Positions 44,461-54,779 of a stretch of DNA of 64,000 bases are shown here, one piece after another (position 1 is the first letter of the stretch; each line of letters begins with the position of its first letter). The position numbers and the translations under genes are program-made. Source of the stretch: Thereva unica (taxonomy: Eukaryota > Arthropoda > Insecta > Diptera > Therevidae); the NCBI GenBank assembly GCA_949987705.1, contig OX465281.1, forward strand, positions 177,210,516 to 177,274,515, read 5' to 3'. The notes below the pieces were generated by a model, which saw nothing but the letters and a program-made list of their open reading frames with translations, was not told the DNA's origin and did no database searches.

Positions 44461-46499
44461 TGTTGGGATTGGGCCCATCGGCACCAAAGTTTGAGACTCT
44501 GATCAAGTTCGGTAGTGGACAAAGCGAGGTTACGGGGCAGGTTGTTGGCCTTTCGACAATATCGAATAAACCGGAAGCAATGAGTAGTGACACGTAGCAG
44601 ACGATTCAATTTGGAGAAACGAGCGAGGATAGTTTCTAGATGAGAATCCGCAGCTTGCACGTGGAAACCTTTAACGGGTCGTAATTCGAGAATCTGCGGA
44701 TCTTCACACAAATTGAATGTGGATTTAGGCCAGTGTGACCTGTTTAGTTTTAGCCACGGGGGTCCCGCCAACCACAAAGAATCCTGTATTAATTCCTCAC
44801 CATTTTTACCGCGACTGCTGCCATCCGCCGGATTTTGAGACGAAGGTACGTGGTGCCATTTCACTGCTCCAACATTCGTCAGGATTGTGGATACCCGATT
44901 GCTGACGAACGTCTTCAGTGTATTCATATGCTTTCCTAGCCACGAGATTACAATCGTTGAATCTGTCCAGAGGAACACTTGTTCGCTGGGTACAGGGAGG
45001 CAGGGTCTTAGGTTTTTCAGGAGTTTTGAAAGAAGGACCGCGCCGCACAACTCGAGGCGAGGCAGGGTGATGGCCTTTACCGGAGCTACCTTTGTTTTGC
45101 TGGCAATGAGAAATACTTGAACGCCATCGGAGTTTTCTACTCGTAGATAGAGGGATGCGGCATAAGCTCGTTCCGAAGCATCGCAGAAGCCGTGTAGTTG
45201 GATATTGGAGGGATGTGATGATGCGACATATCGCGGAAGGGTCATCTGCTCGATAGCTGGGAGTGTATCAATAAAACGCTGAGGAAAAGTCGTTCCCTCG
45301 TCCAGGGCTAACTGATGTAAAGTGCGGATCGCTAGATACGGCGCGCTAGCTGTACCAAAAGTGACGGTTTTCAAACATAGGTCTTCTAGGGGAAGCTCGG
45401 GGTGACGACGCCAGACCAACCTTTGAAATTCGGCGTCTTCGGAGGTGACTAAAATCTGGCGGTACATCTTTTCGATATCGGCGCAAAAAACAAAGCGCTT
45501 TAGGCGCCACTTTACGATTAGTTTGCAAATATCTTGTTGTAGGCGGGGGCCGATTAACAGACGGTCATTTAAGGAGAAGTTATTTTGTGTTTTGCACGAG
45601 GCGTCGAAAACCACCCGACACCTCGTCGTGGAGCTGTCCGTCTTGACCACCGCGTGATGGGGCAGGTAGCAATGTGAGACATTAGTGTTTTCCGGCTCTG
45701 GGGGTGTGGTTTCAACCGCATGACCTAAAATGCGATATTCCTCGATGCACTTAATATATTCTTCGGCCAGCAGCGGATCTCGGCGGAACCTGCGTTCTAG
45801 CTGATTGAAACGCCGAACTGCAATTTCGCGAGATGGCCCGAATCGAGTTTCATGAGGGGGAAGTGGGGCGAAAGGTAACTTCACTATATAACGACCGCTG
45901 GGATCTCGTCGATGTCTCTCCCGATATATAGTCTCGCAAAGCTGGTCATCAGCAGAAAGAGTGGGAGAGTCGAATACTTCCTCGATTTCCCAAAATCGAC
46001 GGAGAGATTCGTCAAGTTCGACTCGATTGTGCAAGCTCACAATCGTTGTAGAGGGTGGAGATGGGAGTTGGGGAAGCCTACCGAACACGAGCCACCCCAA
46101 GGCTGTTTCTTGTGCTACAGGGGCATCGTCGTCTCCTGTTTTCACGGCGGGACGAATGATTTTAGCATACTCGACTATTCCCAATACTAGATCAATGGGC
46201 CCGGGTTCTTGGAAAAGTGGGTCCGCCAATTTCAGGCCATGTAGATGATGAAACCGCCTTGTAGGTATTCTCTGTGAGGGAAGGTTGTCCGTCAGTGAGT
46301 TCCAAGCAATAGCCTGTATTTTCATCCTAAATTCAGGGTCAACATTGGACCGAATTTCTAATTGCACCATATATTGCGAACTGCCAATGGCGGTCTTAAA
46401 CATTCCTTGAATTTCAGTGGACACTGGTTTCCTGTGCAGTCGCAATCGTTGAACCAATTTGGTGGTGATAAATGATGCTTCGCTACCTGGGTCAATCAA
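44460..46499 (-). pseudogene. Bel-Pao protease-RT-RNase H with the RT active site deleted
   Basis: Protease IDPGSEASFITTKLVQRLRL is at residues 2-22 and continues upstream in the same frame (VVVARAL), so the apparent Met is not the true start. RT motifs run from about residue 235: AVVKTDSSTTRCRVVFDASC, LLIGPRLQQDICKLIVKWRL, FCADIEKMYRQI and FGTASAPYLAIRTLHQLA. Then the frame jumps from GTTFPQ directly to RFIDTLPAIEQ, losing some 200 residues including the YVDD motif, in frame. RNase H follows: LHGFCDASERAYAASLY, LPRLELCGAVLL and FLWTDSTIVISWL. It cannot synthesise DNA. Confidence 0.88.
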
Positions 46500-48159
46500 A
46501 GCCCGGGCGACGACAACCTGGAATCAGAGCAGTGGCCAAAAGAGATGGTTTAATTCTAACGGTGAAATAAGTACGAACTGGAGGAGAGGGCGCCGGTGCG
46601 GGGTCGGGGGGACAGGGAGCGACAGGAAGATTTGTCTTCTCCTTGTTAAAGGAGGTTCCCATTGGCGGGTTGCGCTCACCTGATCGGTGTAACAATGTGT
46701 GATGCTTAGCACCACATTGGAAACATCCGTGTTTACTAGGGCATTGATTCACTCGATGTTTCGTACCTAAACAATTGTAGCAGATTCCTTTCTGCCTAAC
46801 GAGTTGGCTTCTTTCGGATGGGGACATTGCCTTGAATTTGAGGCACGATTTGATTAAGTGATCGGCATTACAACAGGGGCAGCCTGGGGATGAAAACGTG
46901 TGGAATGAGTGAGTCTGAGAGGGTTTTTCCAATTGCCTTCCAGAAGGGATGGTTCGGTTTGGGGTATATTGACGTGGGTGCCTTTGATCGCGAGTGGCTT
47001 CCAAAGCTCGCACTCGAGAATCTAAAAAGTCTAGCAATTTCTTGAGAGGGGGGAATGAGATAGAGGAGCCCTGGTCCTGTTCCCAGAGTTTTCGGGTATC
47101 TGGAGGCAAACGAGAAACCATTAAAGTGACGATGATAGGATCCCAAGCCTCTATATTTACCTTCAAACCATTGAGTGACGCCAAGTATTCGTTAGTGGTG
47201 TCTATGAGTTGACGGATATGAGAAGAACTTTCAGAAGAAATATGGGGTTGGGCCAAAAGCAATTGGACGTAATTCGTTATTAACAAACGGGGATTATTAT
47301 ATCGGTCGCATAACATGTGCCACGCGCTATCATAATTTACTTGTGTGAGGGTTAAATGTCTAATCAGTTGATGGGCTTCGCCCTTTAGACTGCTTTTGAG
47401 ATAATGCAGCTTTTGTACTGCTGGGATGTAGGGGTGGTTGTGTACTAACGATTCAAACAGATCATGGAATGTCAGCCATTCTCGGGAATCCCCCGAAAAC
47501 TGGGGTAGGGAAATGCGTGGCAACTTAACATCCAATTGGGAAATGGGATTTGAGGGGTTAGAGGCTAGTGAGGTCAAAGTGCGACTTTCAAGGGTTTCGT
47601 TTCTTGTACTCGGGCCCCCTTCTGAAGCTAATGGAGCCGTAATCCGACTTACGAGGACTTCGCCGCTTTTACTAGGGCCACCTTCAGAGGCTACTGAAGC
47701 CGTATTCCGAGTTTCACGGGCGTCATCGCTTTTACTAGAGCCACTTTTGGAGGTTACAGGAGCCTTTTTTCGAATTTCGAAAGCTTCGTCGCTTTGACGA
47801 GGGCCACCTTCGCTTAACAGATCAAGTAAAATGCCCTTCCAGTCGGCTACTTGGTCCTCATGGTAATTATATTCGTCTTGAGTGAAATATTCCAAAGTGT
47901 GTCGCTCTGAATCTGAGACCAGGGATTCTAGTTCCTGGTCTTGCTCTTGAAACCGGTCCCATAGTTTATCTAAGGCAGATATCCTTCCCTTTATGTGTCC
48001 AGGAGTTAGTCGAACTTTGGGGGATTTATTAAAGTTAAGCCAGAACTTTCGCAGCTGTTCAATGGTGGCCGATTGCTTTGATAGGAGCGCCTGGATCACG
48101 CTAGGATCCAGACTCTCATCTTCTTGGGATTCCTCCTGCATAATGAAGTTAAATGTCAC
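46492..48159 (-). CDS. Bel-Pao Gag
   Basis: 555 codons. The N-terminal 190 residues are charged, with three imperfect repeats of a SEGGPS-type module (about residues 115-195). A DUF1759-type capsid-like region follows at about 210-385: LPRISLPQFSGDSREWLTFH, KLHYLKSSLKGEA and YDSAWHMLCDRYNNPRL. Two or more CCHC-like knuckles lie at about 430-500: CPCCNADHLIKSC, CYNCLGTKHRVNQC and CFQCGAKHHTLLH. Forms the particle and binds RNA. Start: MTFNFIMQEES or the internal MQEESQEDES. The frame ends 8 bp into pol in another frame; Bel-Pao normally has one gag-pol ORF, so a one-base change near 46,510 is likely. Confidence 0.88.
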   Translation of the reverse strand: MTFNFIMQEESQEDESLDPSVIQALLSKQSATIEQLRKFWLNFNKSPKVRLTPGHIKGRISALDKLWDRFQEQDQELESLVSDSERHTLEYFTQDEYNYHEDQVADWKGILLDLLSEGGPRQSDEAFEIRKKAPVTSKSGSSKSDDARETRNTASVASEGGPSKSGEVLVSRITAPLASEGGPSTRNETLESRTLTSLASNPSNPISQLDVKLPRISLPQFSGDSREWLTFHDLFESLVHNHPYIPAVQKLHYLKSSLKGEAHQLIRHLTLTQVNYDSAWHMLCDRYNNPRLLITNYVQLLLAQPHISSESSSHIRQLIDTTNEYLASLNGLKVNIEAWDPIIVTLMVSRLPPDTRKLWEQDQGSSISFPPLKKLLDFLDSRVRALEATRDQRHPRQYTPNRTIPSGRQLEKPSQTHSFHTFSSPGCPCCNADHLIKSCLKFKAMSPSERSQLVRQKGICYNCLGTKHRVNQCPSKHGCFQCGAKHHTLLHRSGERNPPMGTSFNKEKTNLPVAPCPPDPAPAPSPPVRTYFTVRIKPSLLATALIPGCRRPGFD

Positions 48160-49298
48160 AGAGGCCTAGAAGGGGTTGAGATAGAAGCACGGGTCAGGTC
48201 AGAGAAACTTCTGAAAGGGTTTCTTACAGGGAAAAGATCTAGAGGTAAACTTTCCTTTACAAATAAAGAGAATTTCTTGGCGTGCGAAAGGTTTAAATAA
48301 GTGGGGAGAAATGAGCCCTATAATAGAACCAAACTTTAGATTCGATTGAGAAATTTTGAAACCCTCCGACAATGGGGAATATGAGCCAACATAAAAGAAT
48401 CAAATTAAAACTTAAGGGAAAAAAAAAACATATAATTTATCCACTATCCTTCCAATTCAGCAAACCCAACTACGATAGACATACACCTTGTGTTTCATAT
48501 CAAACCATCAAGAATTAGGCAGTTATAAAATCGAAATAGAACAAAACAAATAATGAAATAAACATTAAATTTCCATCTACTATGTATAATTTTTCGGTAT
48601 AGATTCAAATTCCGAGAAACTCAAATAAAATCAACGAAAACAAAAAATTCATAAATTTTTAGACCTGCTAAAACATAATTAAGGTCCTTATTAATTCAAA
48701 GTTAAATTCAAATCCCTTGACATTAGTTCCTAAATCAAACGAAAGAGAAAACAAAAAAAAAACAAAAACCTTTATTCGCCACACTTTCAATATGCTGATC
48801 AAATATTGTAGGTTACCAAAACGAAACTAAAATGTAGCAGCATCAATGAATCGTATAAGATTACGTAAATTCCATAATATTGTTTTATTTTCATCGTTCC
48901 TAATTCAATATTTGCTGCTTATTAAGGGTTTTGTTATTAAATTTCTTATTAATTAAGTAAATAACAAACAAAAAAAACTTTATTTTCAATAAATCCACGA
49001 TTAGTTTTTTAAAAATTCATCAAATTTCATATTGTTCCTAAACATATTTAAAATTCTTTGTTCTTTAAGATCGCTTCAATTTCCAGAGATAGAACCACTA
49101 TATCTTTGATAAATTCCGTAAATAACGCATCTACGGTCAAGTAAACCTTTGTCCTACAGAATATCCGTTATCAACATGTGGTGATAAAATCATCAATTAA
49201 AATGCATAAATTTTATTTTAAAGAAAGTAAACGGGGTTTATCATAATAACGGTTTCTAAGGAGTTCACATGAAAGTTTTCGACTAATTTTATTTAAGA
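48160..49298. other. Bel-Pao leader remnant and unassigned AT-rich DNA
   Basis: The first part is presumably upstream Bel-Pao sequence, then AT-rich DNA leading to a Helitron-like 3' end. No coding support. Confidence 0.35.
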
Positions 49299-49439
49299 CT
49301 AGCAAAAACCCGCGTGCCTTGCAACGCCTACTCGAATTTTCACAGATATCTCTTATTTACACTTATTAATTTCCACTTTAATTTAAAAAATCACAGATTG
49401 GGAAAAAAAATAAAATTCAAAATTATCTCAATAAATTCA
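49299..49439 (-). mobile_element. Helitron-like 3'-end fragment (family of 36,144-38,994)
   Basis: CTAGCAAAAACCCGCGTGCC plus TTGCAACGCC matches the terminus at 36,144 with a few changes, including the hairpin. The Gypsy element inserted about 140 bp inside it; flanking DNA resumes at 52,024. Confidence 0.65.
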
Positions 49440-49443
49440 CGCT

Positions 49444-49817
49444 TGTAGTGACCGCGTAAAGTTTAATTACCGAACTTTACGCAATGTCACACAACAACTT
49501 CCGACACGATCAAAACGATCAGTCGGAACACTCCCATCGATCACCGAACGAAAGTTCAGTGATCTTGCCGTTTTCTCCCGTCCATATCGGTACAGCCAGT
49601 TTCCGGCATCTCCGTCTACACTCTTGAGTATTACGGTCCATCAAAACAGACGAGCTCCATTTTTATTTGATTCCATTTTTATTATTTAAATAAGGATAAT
49701 AGTGATATAAGTAGTTAGTGGTTGTTATATAATAATACAATAAGCAAAAATAAATAGTTTGTGATAAAAACCAAAAATTGAGTATTATTAACCACAACGT
49801 GGTTCGGAACAACTACA
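49444..49817 (+). repeat. Gypsy 5' LTR
   Basis: 374 bp, TGTAGTGACCGCG to ACAACTACA. Differs from the 3' LTR by one T/C change near the start and one A in an A-run (AAAAA versus AAAA) near 49,750. The related old copy at 9190-9460 carries many more changes. Confidence 0.93.
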
Positions 49818-49836
49818 TTGGTGACCCCGACGTGGT
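49818..49836 (+). promoter_or_regulatory. Primer-binding site region of the Gypsy element
   Basis: TTGGTGACCCCGACGTGG begins directly after the 5' LTR, the position of the tRNA primer site. GTGACCCC is repeated 16 bp later. The priming tRNA was not assigned. Confidence 0.55.
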
Positions 49837-49952
49837 GACCCCGTTCAACCAGCCAGCGGTAAAAACTACACGATAGAAGACAACAAAAAAAAAATTTTTC
49901 TTTTGTCCTCTCGTTACTAGTTCTCATTATTATTGAATGCGTCATTGACTCA

Positions 49953-51608
49953 TTGGAAGAATTTTCATCCGTACATACAAAAAAAAAAATCAAGTTCAAC
50001 CATCCAATCGAGGATGCAAAATACAGTCTTACGACTGACGCCTCTGATTATGCAATCGGAGGCGTTTTGGAACAATTCAACGGTCATCGGTGGCAACCTC
50101 TAGCTTTTTATTCCAAAAAGCTGTCACCAACAGAACGGAAGTACTCTGCATTCGATCGCGAACTTCTCGCAATCTATGCAGCGATCAAACACTTCCGTTA
50201 TTTCGTTGAAGGACGCAATTTCGTGGTTTATACTGATCACAAACCACTGGTTCGCGCCCTTCACACAAAGACCGAACGATCCCCTCGACAGACCAGACAT
50301 TTGGGTCTAATCTCTCAGTTTACCACAGACATCAGACATGTGTCGGGTAAACAAAACGTTGTCGCAGACTACTTGTCACGCTCACTAGCAACCGACAACG
50401 TCGACTCGGTCACCTTCGACCTGCCTACACTGGCTCAGGCTCAACAAGGTGACACAGAGTTGAAGTCTCTACAAGAGCACCCCAGCAACGGCTCACGGGT
50501 AAAATTAGTTCTCACACCAATACCATTCACCGCCCATCAAGTGTGGTGTGAAACTAGTACAGGCATTCCAAGGCCTTATATACCCACTTCCTTACGTAGA
50601 CTAGCGTTCAACTCCGAACATAGTCTCTCTCATCCTGGTATTCGTGCTACAAGACGAGCCGTTACCAAGAAATACTTCTGGCCATCGATCAATAAAGACT
50701 GCAATGAGTGGTCTCGATCATGCCTAGGTTGCCAAAAGTCCAAAGTTTCACGGCATACCAAATCTCCATTGGAAGCTTTCAAACTTCCAAATAATAGATT
50801 TGACCATATCCATATGGATATAGTGGGACCCCTACCCCCATCTCGTGGATACTCTTATATCTTAACGATAGTCGATAGATTCACGCGATGGCCTGAAGCA
50901 TACCCAATTCGGGATATCTCAGCTTCAACAGTGGCAAAGAAATTCGTCACTGAATTTGTCCCACGATTCGGCGTACCACTAGAGATCACAACCGATCAAG
51001 GTACGCAGTTCGAATCGAAACTATTCAATGAAGTTGCCAAATTACTCGGCACTCATCGAATCCGGACCACCGCCTACCATCCACAAGCAAACGGGATGGT
51101 TGAACGGTTCCACAGGCAACTTAAAGCAGCCTTAATGGCAAGGGATAACACTACTCATTGGAGTGAAGACTTGCCCTTTGTCTTGTTAGGCATACGCACG
51201 GCAATTAAGACCGACTTACAATGCTCACCAGCCGAGCTCGTATACGGTCAGAATCTGAGACTTCCCAATTCGATTTCTATCCCAACGGATAAGAATCCAA
51301 TTGAAGAATCAGAATTCCTCGCTCGCCTTCGTTCTCATATGCAGAACATTAAGGCAATACATCCTCGGCAACCCGTCCAAAAGGATGTCTACGTGCCAGA
51401 AGCCCTGGAGAACGCCGACTACGTTTTCATACGAGTCGACAGAGTTCGAAAACCTTTCGAACCTCCATATGAGGGCCCATATGAAGTAATCAAACGATTA
51501 CGAAAACACTTCGTTGTCAAATTGAACGGCACAACCAAGTCAATATCCATTGACAGGCTAAAGCCAGCCTTCGGTTGCGACCGCGACAACGAAGCTAAGC
51601 CGTCTTAA
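49953..51608 (+). CDS. Gypsy RNase H-integrase polyprotein fragment, intact frame
   Basis: 551 codons. The first 13 or so residues (MEEFSSVHTKKK) come from sequence left of the deletion and are fused to RNase H: YSLTTDASDYAIGGVLEQ, FDRELLAIYAAIKHFRYF, TDHKPL and NVVADYLSR. The integrase zinc finger spans HSLSHPGIRATRRA to CLGCQKSK, residues about 210-250. The catalytic core is FDHIHMDIVGPLPPSRG (Asp), EITTDQGTQFES (Asp) and ANGMVERFHRQLKAAL (Glu). The C-terminal YEGPYEVIKRLRKHFVVKL is SH3-like. All three integrase acidic residues are present. Lacks Gag, protease and the RT active site, so it needs help to move. No stops, consistent with a young copy. Confidence 0.9.
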   Translation: MEEFSSVHTKKKIKFNHPIEDAKYSLTTDASDYAIGGVLEQFNGHRWQPLAFYSKKLSPTERKYSAFDRELLAIYAAIKHFRYFVEGRNFVVYTDHKPLVRALHTKTERSPRQTRHLGLISQFTTDIRHVSGKQNVVADYLSRSLATDNVDSVTFDLPTLAQAQQGDTELKSLQEHPSNGSRVKLVLTPIPFTAHQVWCETSTGIPRPYIPTSLRRLAFNSEHSLSHPGIRATRRAVTKKYFWPSINKDCNEWSRSCLGCQKSKVSRHTKSPLEAFKLPNNRFDHIHMDIVGPLPPSRGYSYILTIVDRFTRWPEAYPIRDISASTVAKKFVTEFVPRFGVPLEITTDQGTQFESKLFNEVAKLLGTHRIRTTAYHPQANGMVERFHRQLKAALMARDNTTHWSEDLPFVLLGIRTAIKTDLQCSPAELVYGQNLRLPNSISIPTDKNPIEESEFLARLRSHMQNIKAIHPRQPVQKDVYVPEALENADYVFIRVDRVRKPFEPPYEGPYEVIKRLRKHFVVKLNGTTKSISIDRLKPAFGCDRDNEAKPS

Positions 51609-51646
51609 GCGGTAACATTCCGTTAACGCTACGCTGGGGGGGAGTA

Positions 51647-52019
51647 TGTAGTGACCGCGTAAAGTTTAATTACCGAACTTCACGCAATGTCACACAACAA
51701 CTTCCGACACGATCAAAACGATCAGTCGGAACACTCCCATCGATCACCGAACGAAAGTTCAGTGATCTTGCCGTTTTCTCCCGTCCATATCGGTACAGCC
51801 AGTTTCCGGCATCTCCGTCTACACTCTTGAGTATTACGGTCCATCAAAACAGACGAGCTCCATTTTTATTTGATTCCATTTTTATTATTTAAATAAGGAT
51901 AATAGTGATATAAGTAGTTAGTGGTTGTTATATAATAATACAATAAGCAAAATAAATAGTTTGTGATAAAAACCAAAAATTGAGTATTATTAACCACAAC
52001 GTGGTTCGGAACAACTACA
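51647..52019 (+). repeat. Gypsy 3' LTR
   Basis: 373 bp, nearly identical to the 5' LTR. Preceded by CTGGGGGGGAGTA, the probable polypurine tract. Confidence 0.93.
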
Positions 52020-52023
52020 CGCT

Positions 52024-53074
52024 AAATCACCAAATCAATTAAAACAATTTTTTTTTCTATAACCAAGGTTAAACTGCTTCGTTACGAAACAAAACTCGAT
52101 CATTCAAAGCCTTCTTCAAGACTAAAGTGTTGAATGAAATACTCTAGCTTCCTTTAAAGTGTACCGTTACAATAATTAGCAGAACCTTGTTTTAAATATC
52201 ATATTCATAGACTTCTTTTTAACCCATCATAAAAAAACAGGTACTCGTTTTTTTATTGCCATTCCTGGAAGGCCGAATTTTCGACCCAAAACAATACCTG
52301 AACATTCACCTGTTTACCTAATTTCTCTTGTAGGATAATATGGCATGCGACTTTTGTATTTACATTGTTTGCGGTTTCCTTTTTTAATATTGTAAATTGT
52401 CTACTGAAATTGAGGTTTTGGAAGTTCCCTTTGCTATGCATACTTCTTTATTTCTATAAAATGGAATCCCAATTACGGCTCGCTAGTCTATGTATATCAA
52501 CAAAATAATTTTTTTTTTCGAGTGAAAAAGAAGCCAGAATCAGAAAGAATACGTACCTATTATTACAATCAATAAAAATCCTTCATAACGAGGAAAGTCA
52601 AAAAGTGGAAGTCATTTTTAAAAGAGTCGAAGTTTCAGAAGGAGTAGTATTTTCAAGGCCGATAATAAATATCGATGGCTGCCTTTCGAAACCTTATTCT
52701 ACTGTCGGATCAGACTGAAAAACCGAAGGCGATAATCGGGAAAAATATATCCCTGATAGAGTACAAACTTTTTATCATTGCAATTATAGACCTGAAAGAG
52801 CCTATTTAAATATCGATTGTTCCGTGAATGTTTCCTATAAAACGATCAGGATATTTTTTGGAATATCTAGATATTTAGATACAGGTCTGTCAAGTATACA
52901 ATTCGAATGATCACTTGCTTTCCTTCTCCTATAGGTTAGACTAAAAAGTAACCCGGTAGTCGGACAAGATAGTCGGTACCGATAATCGTATCTGATAGTC
53001 GTATTCGCCTAAAATATGGCCGCAAAAGTATTAAATCTTTTTGTGAAATTCCCATTGCAATACATACAGCCAAC
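52024..53074. other. No gene recognised
   Basis: Continuation of the DNA interrupted by the Gypsy element, AT-rich. The 62-codon minus frame at 52,253-52,441 has no recognisable domain. Confidence 0.35.
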
Positions 53075-53925
53075 AATTTTAAAAATGGGTTTTGAAATCA
53101 CAGACAGACACTCCAATTATAATTATATAGATAGATAGATAGATAGATAGAAGATCGATAACCATATGAAACAGAACTATATTTTTAAATCACAGACAGA
53201 CACGCCATTTACATTTATATAGATAGATAGATTTGAATGACGCCGCTCAGGTAATAGTATTAATTCTACTTGTCATATCCTTTTGTTTGGTACCCATATC
53301 GAGTGGGTTGTAAAGAAAAGGTGAGTCCGGCATAGTTGGTCGCCATTTTGAATTTATAATGATAAAAAATAGGTAATTGTACTCTAATTATCATCCCCTT
53401 TCATTTGATACCCATGTCGGGGATCGGCGAGCCCAATTGCGAAATTCACCCGCCATCTTGGAACCGCCATCTTGATTTTTTTACAAAGTGGTCAGATTAC
53501 ATTGTCACCCGAACTAAATATATGTGCAAAATTTGAAGTTGAACGGTTATATGGAAGTGGGTCAAAATCAAGTTTTAAGTTTTGTCTACATACATACATC
53601 CATACATACATACAGATAGAGCTAATATACGGTGTATATAAATAGCCTAAAACATGCTCGCAAAAATACTGAATCTTCCAGTGAAAGTCCCATCCCGATC
53701 GGCCCAGCCGTTTCCGAGATTACCGCGGCCAAACAGACAGACATACAGACATACAGACAGACAAAAATTTTAAAAATAGTGGATTTTGTTTTAATTACAT
53801 GTAAATAACCAAAAAAACTTAAAAAAACATAATTATATTGAAATTACAGACAGACACTCCAATTATATTTATATCAAGGCAAGCGGTAGTTTGCCGAGTT
53901 CGTAAGGGCAAACAGCTAATGCCTT
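53075..53925 (-). mobile_element. Cluster of Helitron-like end fragments with microsatellites
   Basis: Three copies of the word ACAGACAGACAC(T/G)CC followed by AATTATA-type or ACATTTATA-type sequence lie near 53,104, 53,198 and 53,845. As minus-strand 5' ends they have the GTCTGTCTG signature of Helitron-like repeats. GATA runs (53,130-53,150) adjoin two of them. 53,270-53,770 carries the interior words TTTCATTTGATACCCATGTC and a CCCAGCCGTTTCCGAGATTA block followed by CAGACATACAGACAG. Probably several partial copies; exact borders unresolved. Confidence 0.5.
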
Positions 53926-54779
53926 CTTTACGCCTAAACATAGAAAACAATGTGTTTTTTTTTATGAAATTATGCGATTTATCACCTTTTTATAAGCAAT
54001 ATAAGTAAATTTTCATTTGTAACCGATACCCAAAATATAAATAATTTATTATCTTGAAAACTGAAAATGGTTTAGGGTAGAGAGAGACGCAACGATTAAC
54101 GGGGCCAAACTCGCGTAAGTATAGTCGCGCAGCGCGTCGTTTCTTAGACTTTGATTCTTTGTTTTTTATTTTTCTTTTTTTAATATTTTTTATTGATTTA
54201 TTTTTTATTATTTTAAATTGATTTATTTTTTAAATTATTTTAAAATTTATTATTTTATATAACCTTTTTAACCTTGCAACGGTCGGGTCGCTTGCGCGAC
54301 CCTTGATTCCATGAGTTTTTTTTCCTATCATTCTTCGTTCTCTTTATTTTTACATTTTTTACATTTCGAATCGAACTTTTTTCTTCTCCTTTAGTCTAAA
54401 AAAAGTGGGTACTCAAAATTATTCTGTCAGATGGCGCTCTAAGTTATTTCAATTGCTCAATAAAGGAGATGGTGCTACTAGTTAGTCGAAAAGTGTTTAC
54501 TCGAACTGTTGATGCCAGATGGCATTAGATGATTAACAAAATGTATTCATTTAAAGTGGTTAGTCGCAACTATGGTATCAGATTGCGTTAGGTACTATAA
54601 AAAACATGTAGTTCACAGTACAAATGTACAGTAAAATCTTGAAATACCGAATGCCGAGTTCGTAATCGTAATTTATTTCTAAAAATATGACATATTCCTA
54701 CAAGTTAGTCAAATCCAGCACTGTTGATGTCAAATAGCATTCCCTAATATTTCGATGATTAACAAAAAGGGTACGCATG
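53926..54779. other. No gene recognised
   Basis: T-rich and TTTAAT-rich (54,150-54,260) with a hairpin GGGTCGC-TTGC-GCGACCC at about 54,286-54,302. No coding support. Confidence 0.4.

Larger units (their letters stand above)
49444..52019 (+). mobile_element. Gypsy LTR retrotransposon deletion derivative, recent
   Basis: Two LTRs of 374 and 373 bp differ at only about two positions. CGCT flanks both ends (49,440-49,443 and 52,020-52,023). LTRs start TGTAGTGACC and end AACTACA. A primer-binding-type sequence follows the 5' LTR and a GGGGGG-containing polypurine stretch precedes the 3' LTR. The interior has only RNase H-integrase; gag, protease and most of RT are missing, about 3 kb less than a full element. 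Inserted into a Helitron-like fragment. Confidence 0.92.

Noticed and set aside
49715..49999. 94-codon minus frame over the Gypsy LTR end
   Set aside because: Overlaps the LTR, primer-binding site and leader; low-complexity hydrophobic translation.
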